Positions 1 to 8,927 are shown, counted from the first letter of the stretch. The stretch: DNA of 64,000 nt from an uncultured Psychrosphaera sp. (GCF_947500655.1 NZ_CANMSK010000016.1:34636-98635), one strand, 5' to 3'. The notes: a model not told the origin generated them from the letters alone. Made by a program: numbers and translations.

Positions 1-1
1 A

Positions 2-322
2 CTGTCGACTCCTAACTTTCCATATCAGAAAGCGTTAGGTTATTTGACTCCTAAATTAGGTCAATTTTTTGCTGGTGCTTGTTGCCAAGAAATAGATGGT
101 GTTTGGTCAGATGATGGTGAATTTGACAAATCTGAATACCAAATAGGTAAACAAGAAAAAGGAATGAAAATCCACTTATCTGTCATGGTTGATCAACAAG
201 AACAAACTAAATTACAGATAAGGCAAGTATTGCAGGGCTTAAAAGATGAACTGAACTTAGCTATTAATTGGGTTCACCTTGAGCAAGAAGAAGTTACCGC
301 TAGCCATTTTCAATTACAGTAA
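2..322 (+). CDS. 3' end of an unrecognised protein (5'-truncated by window edge)
   Basis: An open frame runs from the first bases of the window to a TAA stop, giving about 106 residues. No convincing start with a ribosome binding site is visible; the only internal candidate is a TTG at 44 without a Shine-Dalgarno sequence, so the true start is probably upstream. The visible part is soluble, glutamine- and glutamate-rich, and has no signal peptide or membrane segment. I do not recognise a family. It converges on avtA with a 78-bp gap holding no clear terminator. Confidence 0.6.
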   Translation: MSTPNFPYQKALGYLTPKLGQFFAGACCQEIDGVWSDDGEFDKSEYQIGKQEKGMKIHLSVMVDQQEQTKLQIRQVLQGLKDELNLAINWVHLEQEEVTASHFQLQ

Positions 323-400
323 AGCACTCTTTTACATAAAATAGAACTTTACTGCCACCTCCTTTTAATTTGATAAATATTCAATTAAAACCGTCGAAAT

Positions 401-1657
401 TTAACTATTATCACCATAAAGTTCGTTTACGGTTTCTGCCAATATTGCTATGCCGCGTTCTACTGTTTCTGCATTTTGCGCATAGTTGAGTCGAATACAT
501 TCTTGAGTATGTGGCCAAGATTGATCTAGGCCTGGGAAAAAGTAATGACCGGATACGATGATCAATCCTTTGGCTTTTAGTTTTTTGTAAAGCTCGTTTG
601 AACTTACAGGTAAGTCTTTAAACCATAACCATAAAAACAAAGCACCTTCGGATTTATGAATTCTGAAATTTTTATTAGGTATTTTTTCTAATAAAAGCTT
701 AATAGTGTCTTTAGATTTTTCTTGGTAAAAAGGTTTAATAATATTATTACTAAGTTCTATGATCTCTTTACTGTTAATCAGAGGATAGACAATTTCTGGT
801 CCAATTCCACCAGGCGATAATGCCATAATACCGGCTAAGTTAGACATTGCTTTTATGATTGTTGGATTCGCGATAACAATACCGCAGCGTGCGCCCGGTA
901 AACCAAATTTAGATAAACTCATACATAAAATAGTATTATTATTGAAGTGGGGTTTTACCTGTTCAAAAATAATATTGGGGAACGGTGTGCCGTAGGCATT
1001 ATCTATAATTAATGGGATGTTATGCTGCTTTGCTAATACGTCTAACTTATCTATTTCATCATTGGTTAATACGTTACCAGTCGGATTTGTTGGTCTTGAA
1101 ACACATATAGCTGCAATATCGTCAGTTATGGTTAAGGCATCAAAGTCGACATTGTATTTAAACATTTGTTCGGGCAGTTCAGTTATTTTAGGCTGAATCG
1201 CAACAAAAGCATCTTCAGACACACTGGCGTCAGCATAGCCAATGTATTCAGGCGCAAGTGGAAACAGTACTTTCTTCTTTTTACCTTGAGCAAAGTCGCC
1301 AGCCAGTAAATTGAAAAGGTAAAAGAAAGCACTCTGGCTACCATTAGTTAGTATTATATTGTCTGTGGTTAAATCCCAGTCATATAAGTCATTAAATAAA
1401 TCGGCTATTGCGGCAATAAATTTATCTTTGCCTTTTGGGCCATCATAACTGCCTAAGCTTTCAATTAAGGCTCCTTGATTTAACAGCTCTTGCATTATTT
1501 CGGTTAATCTTTTTTCAATAGCTGGAATTGATGCCGGGTTTCCACCGCCTAGCATCAATAGCTCTTCACCACTATTTGCACCTTCATTCAGATCATCCAT
1601 TAATTCAGTGATACCCGAGTGCTGTGTGAATTTATTTCCAAAAATGGAGTAAGGCAT
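401..1657 (-). CDS. avtA: Valine--pyruvate aminotransferase
   Basis: A PLP-dependent fold-type I aminotransferase that interconverts valine and pyruvate with 2-oxoisovalerate and alanine in the cytoplasm. The protein follows E. coli AvtA almost end to end: the N-terminal FGNKFTQHSGITELMDDLN block, LGGGNP, LTNGSQSAFFYLFNL, APEYIGYADA, SRPTNPTGN, the internal aldimine lysine in SLSKFGLPGARCG, and the C-terminal FLWLWFKDLP. The frame is open 28 codons further upstream to 1741, but that extension is hydrophobic and absent from the family. I therefore place the start at the ATG at 1657, giving 418 residues, the normal length. It is divergent from trhP. Confidence 0.93.
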   Translation of the reverse strand: MPYSIFGNKFTQHSGITELMDDLNEGANSGEELLMLGGGNPASIPAIEKRLTEIMQELLNQGALIESLGSYDGPKGKDKFIAAIADLFNDLYDWDLTTDNIILTNGSQSAFFYLFNLLAGDFAQGKKKKVLFPLAPEYIGYADASVSEDAFVAIQPKITELPEQMFKYNVDFDALTITDDIAAICVSRPTNPTGNVLTNDEIDKLDVLAKQHNIPLIIDNAYGTPFPNIIFEQVKPHFNNNTILCMSLSKFGLPGARCGIVIANPTIIKAMSNLAGIMALSPGGIGPEIVYPLINSKEIIELSNNIIKPFYQEKSKDTIKLLLEKIPNKNFRIHKSEGALFLWLWFKDLPVSSNELYKKLKAKGLIIVSGHYFFPGLDQSWPHTQECIRLNYAQNAETVERGIAILAETVNELYGDNS

Positions 1658-1984
1658 AAACAAGGTTCCGAAATAATAAGCGTTATAAAATAATACAATT
1701 GGTATAAGTAGTTGATATAAAAAGGAAGTTGGAATAAACATACTTCCTAATGAAATACTCAGGTGAAGTATATATTTAATACTGATAATTTTTTTAACTA
1801 AATTTACTTTTTATGTGATTGTAGGTTCTGAATAAACTAATAAATGAAAAGCAAATAACATGTTGGATTAATATGTATAAGCTATAGGGGTTGGCTTTTA
1901 TGATCTTGATCAAAACGTACATTGTTTATTAACTTTATACTCCTGCGCTTTATTAATTCATGCAACTGGCTTGTACCCAGTTCT
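1658..1984. other. Divergent intergenic region avtA / trhP
   Basis: This 327-bp AT-rich stretch lies between the divergently transcribed avtA and trhP genes. The trhP-proximal part carries an FNR-type site and a -10 element, listed separately. The avtA-proximal part is an in-frame but non-conserved extension of the avtA frame, probably untranslated leader. I see no further gene in it. Confidence 0.6.
1900..1941 (+). promoter_or_regulatory. Candidate class II FNR-dependent promoter for trhP-yfhL
   Basis: Positions 1900-1913 read ATGAT-CTTG-ATCAA, nine of ten matches to the FNR consensus TTGAT-N4-ATCAA. A TATACT hexamer at 1936-1941 matches the sigma70 -10 in five of six positions. If transcription starts seven bases after the hexamer, at 1948, the FNR box is centred at exactly -41.5, the canonical position for FNR class II activation. 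The site also has partial similarity to CRP boxes, so CRP is an alternative. Transcription from 1948 would exclude the upstream TTG start at 1922. Confidence 0.5.
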
Positions 1985-3412
1985 ATGTATGGAGTGTACA
2001 TACCAGTGTCTAATTTTACCCAGTCTTCACCAGCCCAAACTTCTCAGCTTTTCACGCCAGAATTACTTTCTCCTGCTGGCAGTTTAAAGAATATGCGTTA
2101 TGCCTTTGCTTATGGTGCTGATGCCGTTTATGCAGGACAGCCTCGTTATAGTTTACGTGTACGCAATAATGAATTTGACCTAGACAATCTTGCAATAGCG
2201 ATTAATGAAGCACATGAGTTAGGTAAAAAATTCTATGTAGTTTCAAATATCGCACCACACAATGCCAAGGTACATTCGTATTTACGAGATATTGAACCTG
2301 TTATAGCCATGAATCCTGATGCACTTATTATGTCAGATCCGGGTTTAATTATGTTGGTACGTGACAAATGGCCTGACATGCCAATTCATTTGTCAGTGCA
2401 AGCCAATGCAGTTAATTACGCTAGTGTTTTATTTTGGGCTAAGCAGGGCATTGAACGAGTTATTCTATCTCGTGAATTGTCACTAGAGGAAATTGCTGAA
2501 ATTCGCGAATTATGCCCTGACACAGAGCTTGAAATTTTTGTGCATGGGGCTTTATGCATGGCTTATTCTGGCCGTTGTTTACTTTCTGGTTACATTAATA
2601 AGCGCGATCCCAATCAAGGTACTTGTACTAATTCATGCCGCTGGAGCTACGATGTAAAACCGGGGACGGAAAATGAAACTGGTGAAATGGTCCATAAGTT
2701 TGACCCTAAATCTGTTATTCCAACACTAGGTGAAGGCCGTCCAAGTGATGAAATTGTAATGCTAGAAGAGCAAGAGCGACCGGGTGAATACATGCCTGCG
2801 TTTGAAGATGAACATGGTACTTACATCATGAATTCAAAAGACTTACGTGCAGTTCAATACGTAGAGCAATTAACAAAAATGGGCGTGCACAGCTTAAAAA
2901 TAGAAGGGCGAACTAAGTCTTTTTATTATGTAGCTCGCACCGCACAAGTGTATAGAAAGGCAATTGATGACGCTGTAGCAGGTCGTCCGTTTGATACTAA
3001 CTTGTTTAAAACGTTAGAGAACTTAGCACATCGTGGTTACACCGAAGGCTTCTTAAAGCGTCACGCTCATCAAGATTATCAAAACTACGAATACGGTCAT
3101 TCTGTGTCAGATAAACAGCAATTTGTCGGCGAGGTTCTAGGTCGTCATGCTAATGGGCTAGTGGAAATTGATGTTAAAAATAAGTTTTGTACAGGTCACT
3201 CATTAGAGTTAATGACGCCACAAGGTAATATAAGTTTTGTTCTTGATTTTATGGAGAATAAAAATGGTGAGAGCATTACAGACGCCAAAGGATCTGGCCA
3301 TATTGTAAAAATCCCTCTACCTGACAATATCAATATAGAATACGCTATTTTAATGCGTAACTTAGATGAAGGCCAAGATACTCGCAACCCGTTTAAGCAA
3401 GCTGTGGTTTAA
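1985..3412 (+). CDS. trhP: tRNA hydroxylation protein P (peptidase U32 family, YegQ)
   Basis: A U32-family protein required in E. coli for oxygen-independent 5-hydroxylation of uridine 34 in tRNAs, with prephenate as the likely source of the hydroxyl group. It matches YegQ along its length: PELLSPAGSLKNMRYAFAYGADAVYAGQPRYS near the N terminus, LSVQANAVN, FVHGALCMAYSGRC, the cysteine-containing SGYINKRDPNQGTCTNSCRW, and HSLKIEGRTKSFYYVARTAQVYR. The start is uncertain. The ATG at 1985 is used here; a GTG at 2006 preceded by GGAG is as plausible and gives 468 residues, closer to the E. coli length. The region before PELLSPAG is not conserved. It is followed three bases later by the ferredoxin gene yfhL. 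Confidence 0.92.
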   Translation: MYGVYIPVSNFTQSSPAQTSQLFTPELLSPAGSLKNMRYAFAYGADAVYAGQPRYSLRVRNNEFDLDNLAIAINEAHELGKKFYVVSNIAPHNAKVHSYLRDIEPVIAMNPDALIMSDPGLIMLVRDKWPDMPIHLSVQANAVNYASVLFWAKQGIERVILSRELSLEEIAEIRELCPDTELEIFVHGALCMAYSGRCLLSGYINKRDPNQGTCTNSCRWSYDVKPGTENETGEMVHKFDPKSVIPTLGEGRPSDEIVMLEEQERPGEYMPAFEDEHGTYIMNSKDLRAVQYVEQLTKMGVHSLKIEGRTKSFYYVARTAQVYRKAIDDAVAGRPFDTNLFKTLENLAHRGYTEGFLKRHAHQDYQNYEYGHSVSDKQQFVGEVLGRHANGLVEIDVKNKFCTGHSLELMTPQGNISFVLDFMENKNGESITDAKGSGHIVKIPLPDNINIEYAILMRNLDEGQDTRNPFKQAVV

Positions 3413-3415
3413 GTT

Positions 3416-3661
3416 ATGGCGTTACTTATTAATAAAAAATGCATTAATTGCGATATGTGTATGCCGGAATGCCCAAATGATGCAATTTATATGGGCGCTA
3501 AGATATTTGAAATTAACCCAGATAAATGCACTGAATGTGTTGGTCATTACGATAAACCAACGTGCGTGAGCGTGTGTCCAATTGACTGTATAAAACCAGA
3601 TTTGAATAGAGTAGAAAGTTTGGATGAGCTTGCTGAGAAGTACGTGCGGTTAACGTCGTAA
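3416..3661 (+). CDS. yfhL: YfhL-type 2[4Fe-4S] ferredoxin
   Basis: A small (81-residue) cytoplasmic electron carrier with two [4Fe-4S] clusters. The cysteines are C9-x2-C12-x2-C15-x3-C19 and C38-x2-C41-x8-C50-x3-C54; the eight-residue loop in the second set is the signature of the Allochromatium-type ferredoxins to which E. coli YfhL belongs. Extra cysteine C58 lies beyond the second set. The ATG lies three bases after the trhP stop, so the two genes are almost certainly cotranscribed. This makes the ferredoxin a likely electron donor for a step associated with TrhP, which is inference. Confidence 0.93.
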   Translation: MALLINKKCINCDMCMPECPNDAIYMGAKIFEINPDKCTECVGHYDKPTCVSVCPIDCIKPDLNRVESLDELAEKYVRLTS

Positions 3662-3684
3662 TTATATAAAAATTGATAACTCTA

Positions 3685-5163
3685 TTATTCAGATTTATTT
3701 AAAAACGGTTTTAGTAACAGTAAACCCTCTCTCATTTTTTCTTCGCTTTGCCCTGCAAAGCCTAGGCGAATGTATTTGTCTTGATCATTGCTTTTATTTA
3801 AGTGGAAAGCATGTTCAGCTAGTAAGAAAATACCGTTTTGTTTTACTTGTTGCTCAACCTTTTTTGCATTTTTACCAATGTTTACCCATAAGGCCATACC
3901 GCCTGCGGGGATCGAGAATTCTACATGCAAGCCTTCATCGGAAAATTCATTCAGTTGGTCTATCATATATTGGCGTCTTTTTTTATAAAGGCGAGTAGAC
4001 TTTCTTAAGTGGCGTTCAAATCCTCCATCTTTCATCCATCTGGCAACTGCATCTTGCAGCAACACGTTCACTTTGTGATTGATTAAGGTTCGGTAATTGA
4101 CAAGATGAGTACTAAGAGACTTATCTACGGCAATAATGCCTAATCGAACTCCTGGGAACATGATCTTAGAAAAGCTAGAAAGATAAATCACTAAACCAGA
4201 AGGATCGTTTGCTGCCATTGGTGCTAATGGCTGACTGTTATAGTGGAACTCATGATCATAGTCATCTTCAATAATAGCAATGTTATGTTGCTGCGCTAAT
4301 TGATAAATAACCTTACGCTTACTCATTGATAGAGTCGTTGTTGTAGGGTATTGATGCAAAGGTGTGAGATATAACAAACGAATATTGTTTTGTTCAATCA
4401 GCGTTTTAAAGTGCTCTACATCAATGCCATCATCTGTTTGATTTACCGAAATTAACTGTGCTCCAGCGCTTTCAAAAGCTGACCAAGCAGGTTGGTAACC
4501 TAAACTTTCCACTGCTACTTTATCGCCTGTTTTAATTAATACTTGTGAAATAATGTACAAGGCTTCCTGTGTTCCATTAACCACAACTATTTCTTTATCA
4601 GTGATGGATCTCACTCTACGTAAATAAGTACTAACTTCTTTGATAAAAGGTTTAAATCCATTTTGGTCGCCGTAATTCAAATCCTCTATAGCTGGCCGAT
4701 TTAAGGCTTCATTCATAAAGCTTTTGAATTCCTTAAATGGGAATAAATCAATGTCTGGATTACCGCCTGCAAAGTTAAAAGGACTTCGGCTTGCAGGTTC
4801 AGATACTTCCTTGTGATTTTCTTTAATTAAACGCCATTGATGTTTATCAGTACATGTAGATTTAGATAGAGGTAAGCTTTTATTTGTATTTTTAGACGAA
4901 TATATAGGTAAGTTTTCAGCAACCCGATAACCTAGTCTTTGTTGCGTTTCTACCCAACCTTGTGCAACCAATTCATTGTATGCGGCCATTATCGTATGGC
5001 GATTCACATCTAATTGTGCGGCGAGTGTTCGAGCCGATGGTAGTTTTTCTCCAGCAGTAACATGACTTTCTTCAATACTATGACGGATAGCTTGAGCTAT
5101 TTTTAAATACAACTTGCTACCTGAATTGGAGGAACTATCTAACGTCAAATTTAGGGTTTTCAT
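3685..5163 (-). CDS. MocR-type transcriptional regulator (GntR HTH fused to aminotransferase domain)
   Basis: A 492-residue one-component regulator of the MocR/PdxR group. Residues 1-80 form a GntR-type winged helix (GEKLPSARTLAAQLDVNRHT); a linker of about 40 residues follows. The rest is a fold-type I aminotransferase domain with the PLP lysine in SSFSKIMFPGVRLG and the FAGGNPD and EDDYDHEFHY motifs. Such proteins use PLP or an amino-acid adduct as effector. It is divergent from a GNAT acetyltransferase and a PaiB-like protein, its most likely targets. Which MocR subgroup it belongs to cannot be told from sequence; PdxR is possible but no pyridoxal synthesis gene is adjacent. Confidence 0.88.
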   Translation of the reverse strand: MKTLNLTLDSSSNSGSKLYLKIAQAIRHSIEESHVTAGEKLPSARTLAAQLDVNRHTIMAAYNELVAQGWVETQQRLGYRVAENLPIYSSKNTNKSLPLSKSTCTDKHQWRLIKENHKEVSEPASRSPFNFAGGNPDIDLFPFKEFKSFMNEALNRPAIEDLNYGDQNGFKPFIKEVSTYLRRVRSITDKEIVVVNGTQEALYIISQVLIKTGDKVAVESLGYQPAWSAFESAGAQLISVNQTDDGIDVEHFKTLIEQNNIRLLYLTPLHQYPTTTTLSMSKRKVIYQLAQQHNIAIIEDDYDHEFHYNSQPLAPMAANDPSGLVIYLSSFSKIMFPGVRLGIIAVDKSLSTHLVNYRTLINHKVNVLLQDAVARWMKDGGFERHLRKSTRLYKKRRQYMIDQLNEFSDEGLHVEFSIPAGGMALWVNIGKNAKKVEQQVKQNGIFLLAEHAFHLNKSNDQDKYIRLGFAGQSEEKMREGLLLLKPFLNKSE

Positions 5164-5175
5164 TTTACCAACACC

Positions 5176-5203
5176 TTGGTCTATATATTTTGTTAAAACT
5201 GGT
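5176..5203. promoter_or_regulatory. Possible MocR operator in the divergent promoter region
   Basis: The 111-bp gap between the MocR gene and the acetyltransferase gene holds a direct repeat, TTGGT at 5176-5180 and CTGGT at 5199-5203, 23 bp apart, about two helical turns. MocR regulators commonly bind direct repeats of this kind in divergent promoters. The repeat is short, so the call is weak. Confidence 0.3.
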
Positions 5204-5274
5204 TGTTGTTTTTATACCACAAGTGGAGAAAATACAGGCCTATTTTTAGAAGTTCAACGTCTAAGGTCATAAAT

Positions 5275-5880
5275 ATGTTTGCCCCTAAACCAGTCACATT
5301 AAGCACAGAAAAAGTAACGTTAAAGCCATTAACCATGGAACACCTTGATGACTACTATAAAGCAGGTGCCTTTCCTGACTTATGGTGTTGGGTTCTACCT
5401 AATCAATGTGAGTCTAAATCACAAGCTGAAACTTGGTTACTGCATTTACAAAAATTGGTAGAACAAGAACAACATGTGGTTTTTGCTATTTTTGATAATC
5501 ACAGTGATGAATTTGTTGGTAGTACTCAGTACTGCTCTATCGTTAAGGCGGATCGAAGTTTGGAAATTGGCTTTACCTTTATCACGCCAAAATACCAGCG
5601 TAGTTACATTAATACACATGCAAAGTATTGTTTATTAAAGCATGCCTTTGAAGAATTAAATGCTATTAGAGTTCAGTTTAAAACCGACGAAAGGAATGAT
5701 AAGTCTCGTAATGCAATAGGTCGGCTGGGTGCCAAATTTGAAGGTGTCCTTCGCCATCAGCGTATTCTGCCTGACGGTAATTTTAGAAACACGGCATTGT
5801 ATTCGATTATTAACACTGAATGGCAAGCCGTTAAGCAGTCATTAATGTCGAAAATGCATATAGCAATGAAGACAAAGTAA
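5275..5880 (+). CDS. GNAT-family N-acetyltransferase (RimJ/RimL-like)
   Basis: A 201-residue acetyl-CoA-dependent N-acetyltransferase. The RimJ/RimL-type signature is seen in VTLKPLTMEHLDDYYKAG near the N terminus, the EIGFTFITPKYQRSYINTHAKYCLL acetyl-CoA loop, and VQFKTDERNDKSRNAIGRLGAKFEGVLRHQRILPDG. The frame is open from 5203, but the ATG at 5275 has AAGG nine bases upstream and matches where the family begins. It sits 14 bp before a PaiB-like gene, probably in one operon, and is divergent from the MocR regulator. The acceptor substrate is unknown. Confidence 0.85.
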   Translation: MFAPKPVTLSTEKVTLKPLTMEHLDDYYKAGAFPDLWCWVLPNQCESKSQAETWLLHLQKLVEQEQHVVFAIFDNHSDEFVGSTQYCSIVKADRSLEIGFTFITPKYQRSYINTHAKYCLLKHAFEELNAIRVQFKTDERNDKSRNAIGRLGAKFEGVLRHQRILPDGNFRNTALYSIINTEWQAVKQSLMSKMHIAMKTK

Positions 5881-5894
5881 ACGGGAGTTAACTT

Positions 5895-6527
5895 ATGTAC
5901 ATACCTAAAGTATTTGAGCAGACAGATATAAACCAATTAGAAAGTATTATTGTTAACTACCCATTTGCCAGTTTGGTTACTCAGTCAAAAAATGGTTTAG
6001 AAGTTAATCATTTACCTCTGTTTCTCGATAAATCGGCAGGTAAATATGCATTACAAGGACACATTGCTAAAGCGAACAAACTTTGGAAAGTGCTCAAAGA
6101 CAAGCCTGAAGTGTTAGTGGTTTTTCATGGCCCCAATTGTTATATATCGCCCAATTATTATCCAACTAAAAAAGAAGATGGACGAGCTGTGCCTACGTGG
6201 AACTATGTTGCAGTTCATGTAAAAGGGCAGCTGTTTTTCAGTGACGATGCTGAATTTAAACTTGAAATGCTGAATAATTTAACCTTTCAGCATGAACAAA
6301 AACAAAGTCAACCTTGGTCAATAAATGATGCGCCTGAGGAATACATTGAAAGAATGTTACCTGCGATTGTTGGCTTAAAAATAGAAGTGTCAGAAATAAC
6401 AGGCCAATCAAAGATAAGCCAAAACCAACCAGAAGTTAATCAACAAGGCATTGTTGATGGCTTAAGCGCAAAAAAACAAGAGGCTGCATCTGCAATCGCG
6501 GATTTGATTAAAGTTAACAAAACTTAG
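5895..6527 (+). CDS. FMN-binding negative transcriptional regulator, PaiB family
   Basis: A 210-residue FMN-binding split-barrel protein. It starts MYIPKVFEQTDINQLESIIVNYPFASLVT and contains the PaiB core VVFHGPNCYISPNYYPTKKEDGRAVPTWNYVAVHVKG, followed by the FQHEQKQSQPWSINDAP segment typical of the family. In Bacillus, PaiB acts with the acetyltransferase PaiA, and here too it follows a GNAT gene. GGGAG upstream serves as ribosome binding site. Whether it is a true transcriptional repressor or a flavoenzyme is not settled by sequence. Confidence 0.85.
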   Translation: MYIPKVFEQTDINQLESIIVNYPFASLVTQSKNGLEVNHLPLFLDKSAGKYALQGHIAKANKLWKVLKDKPEVLVVFHGPNCYISPNYYPTKKEDGRAVPTWNYVAVHVKGQLFFSDDAEFKLEMLNNLTFQHEQKQSQPWSINDAPEEYIERMLPAIVGLKIEVSEITGQSKISQNQPEVNQQGIVDGLSAKKQEAASAIADLIKVNKT

Positions 6528-6543
6528 GATTAACCTAACGCTG

Positions 6544-7053
6544 TTAGTTATTTTTTGATTTTTTAAGTAACGCAAACATATAGCTGTATGCGTATACCGC
6601 GGTAAAGAAAATACTAGGTGCGACTGTTAGCAGTAAGTTTGGTGTTTGGTTGGCTAAGTTAATGGTTATAACCAAAATGGATTGCACAGTAATTGGGATG
6701 ATAGGTGCGAATAATGTACCGGCTATTTTTTTGTCATTAAGATATAAAGCGGATTGATTAATTACATTGTTAAGGCTTTGCTTTATAGCAATATTTTGCG
6801 GTGTTTTTGAATGGAACTTACAAATAATAGGCGTGATAAACGCTAAAGATACATAACTTAGTTTATATTTATTTACTACTTTTTCTAAGATAAGAGTAAA
6901 AAATAGAGTAACAAAGCCACTATAAGAACCTTGCACTATTGCTGATTGCAACGTCATTGCACTGGAAATATCATCTGCACTATTTGCCCAATAAGCCCAG
7001 CCAAAATAAAATACAAACGAGACAATGCCAGATAATATAAGACGGCTATTCAA
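6544..7053 (-). CDS. Small integral membrane protein of unknown function
   Basis: A 169-residue protein with four predicted membrane spans, near residues 5-23, 43-60, 108-132 and 140-162, and a short charged C terminus (LLKKSKNN). The loop between spans two and three contains KLSYVSLAFITPIICKFHSKTP. Translation appears to begin at a TTG at 7053 with AAGGA seven bases upstream. I do not recognise a named family. It converges on the PaiB-like gene with only 16 bp between the stops, and stands alone on its strand. Confidence 0.65.
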   Translation of the reverse strand: MNSRLILSGIVSFVFYFGWAYWANSADDISSAMTLQSAIVQGSYSGFVTLFFTLILEKVVNKYKLSYVSLAFITPIICKFHSKTPQNIAIKQSLNNVINQSALYLNDKKIAGTLFAPIIPITVQSILVITINLANQTPNLLLTVAPSIFFTAVYAYSYMFALLKKSKNN

Positions 7054-7215
7054 TTTCTTTTCCTTTTATAAAAACACTTTCATTGTTTGCTGTTCGATGT
7101 TGTTTCATTAATTCAATTGGTATTAAGCATAGTAGAACTTAAGGCTACATTATATTATGAATAGTTAAGGCGCCAAGTCTAGTAATGAATAAGTAATAAT
7201 GATGGAAGTAAAATA

Positions 7216-7241
7216 AAAAATGCCGACTAATCGGCATTTTT
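7216..7241 (-). terminator. Intrinsic terminator of the PhoX-like gene
   Basis: An inverted repeat AAAAATGCCGA / TCGGCATTTTT with a four-base loop gives an 11-bp stem whose outer bases form A- and T-tracts on both strands. It lies 24 bp beyond the stop of the minus-strand PhoX-like gene. Confidence 0.85.
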
Positions 7242-7264
7242 AAAACTATTTAGCGAGTAAGAAA

Positions 7265-8641
7265 CTAAACGCTTAGGTTATTAAATTTATCCCAAGGGCC
7301 TTTAATAGCTAAGGTTTTAGTCGGTGAATAAATATTAACAAATAAGGTTGAACCGTCAGGAGAAAAGCACGCACCGGCTAACTCAGTTTGCATGATTAAA
7401 CGTGCAAAGTTATATAATGACCCATCTGGCGTTACGCCTCTAAGGTGATTGTCTACAATTGCCGTGTATTGATCTTCACATACGATAAGATGACCAAAAG
7501 GCGTTACTGTTAGGTTGTCTCCAAAGTTGTATAAAGATTTATCTTCACTTTCTAAAAACAACTGTAAACGGCCTGGATTGGTACTTTCGTTAGTTTCTCC
7601 TTCATTAATTGAAGGACGGTAACGCATAACTTGACCCAACTGCTTTTCTCCGCCATTGGTACAGCAAAAATAAAGTTCTTGATCGCCCCAATGAACACCT
7701 TCACCACGAGCAAATAATGCAGCACCTTCTTTATAACCACGTAAGCGTAAATCGTCTTCAGGACTTTCAGGGTTAGTTAAATTAATCCACTCAGTATCAT
7801 GCCATTCTTGATGTTTCATTACTGGCGTTTCCCAATTACGGGTGTCGTAACTTGGCTTATTTTTTATGACTAAAGCCTGTAGCTGACCACCTTTGTGCAA
7901 TTGTCCGCTTACTTTTGGAATAAAGCGGTAGAACAAACTGTCGCCACGATCTTCAGTAAGGTAAACAATCCCTGTACGTGGGTCTACAGCAGCCGCTTCA
8001 TGATTAAAGCGCCCCATCTCTTTAAGTGGAACTGGGTTAATTAATCCTGTAGCAGTGGCTGGAACTTCAAAAATATAACCATGATCTTTAGAGAAACCAT
8101 CACCTGCTTTTGTTACAGACTCTTCACAAGTTAACCATGTATTCCAAGGGGTAATTCCACCTGAACAGTTTCTAATTGTGCCAACTAAAGATAAAAATTC
8201 GTTCTCTATTTTTTGTGTTTTAAGATTATAAACTAAGTTACTTGTACCGCCAGCTAAAGCAATACCTTCTTCCGTTTGGTCATAGGCTAAATCGGTTTTG
8301 TGTTGTTGGATTTTAGCCGGTTGTTTACTTAAATCACTAGGTTTAAGTTCATGGTTACGTACCAAGACAACTCGGTCTTCATCAAGAGGCAAACAACCCA
8401 TACCGTCGGCTTTATCAGGTACAGGGAAACCATCAGTCATGGTATTGCCTAACTCAGATATAATTTGATATTCGAAGCCAGCAGGTAGGTCTAAGATTTC
8501 GTTAGGATCTGTAATTAGAGGGCCGAAGCCTTTAACAATTGTATTAGTGCCTGTAGCTTGATTTTTACCAAGTATACTTACAGCTAAACCGCTAAATGCC
8601 AAAGCGCCTGCGCCAATTAAAAAACGTCTTCTGGTAACCAT
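7265..8641 (-). CDS. Tat-exported PhoX-like (DUF839) phosphatase-family protein
   Basis: A 458-residue exported protein of the PhoX/DUF839 beta-propeller family, whose studied members are calcium- and iron-dependent alkaline phosphatases. The N terminus is a twin-arginine signal (TRRRFLIGAGALAFSGLAVS), so it is folded before export to the periplasm or surface. Family motifs are present: LVRNHEL, GGTSNLVYNL, the diagnostic NCSGGITPWNTWLTCEES, GRFNHEAAAVDPRTGIVYLTEDRGDSLFYRF and GEGVHWG. It is shorter than Pseudomonas PhoX, as in many marine homologues. No Pho box is visible upstream, so phosphate control is not supported from sequence. Confidence 0.82.
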   Translation of the reverse strand: MVTRRRFLIGAGALAFSGLAVSILGKNQATGTNTIVKGFGPLITDPNEILDLPAGFEYQIISELGNTMTDGFPVPDKADGMGCLPLDEDRVVLVRNHELKPSDLSKQPAKIQQHKTDLAYDQTEEGIALAGGTSNLVYNLKTQKIENEFLSLVGTIRNCSGGITPWNTWLTCEESVTKAGDGFSKDHGYIFEVPATATGLINPVPLKEMGRFNHEAAAVDPRTGIVYLTEDRGDSLFYRFIPKVSGQLHKGGQLQALVIKNKPSYDTRNWETPVMKHQEWHDTEWINLTNPESPEDDLRLRGYKEGAALFARGEGVHWGDQELYFCCTNGGEKQLGQVMRYRPSINEGETNESTNPGRLQLFLESEDKSLYNFGDNLTVTPFGHLIVCEDQYTAIVDNHLRGVTPDGSLYNFARLIMQTELAGACFSPDGSTLFVNIYSPTKTLAIKGPWDKFNNLSV

Positions 8642-8927
8642 AATTACTTCCCACTATCTTTAATGTTTTTCAGAATAAACTGACTTGAATTTAAGCAATA
8701 TTGTAATATACCTCATATCTAGCTGAGTTATAACACAACAAAAGTAGACACAATAATATGTTCTTTTGATGACTGATTTATTACCGGTGGATAGAAAATA
8801 GCATTGTTCAAATGTATTTTTTACATATATATCCCAATCTCTTTATCAAAGAAAAAAGATATAACGAGTCTAAAGTGTAGGACTCATAACAAGGACGTTA
8901 TAAAAAGCTCTACACTCAATCATCACC

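Noticed and set aside
401..1741. Longer avtA reading with an N-terminal membrane segment
   Set aside because: The 28-residue hydrophobic extension is absent from AvtA proteins, and the internal ATG at 1657 aligns with the family start.
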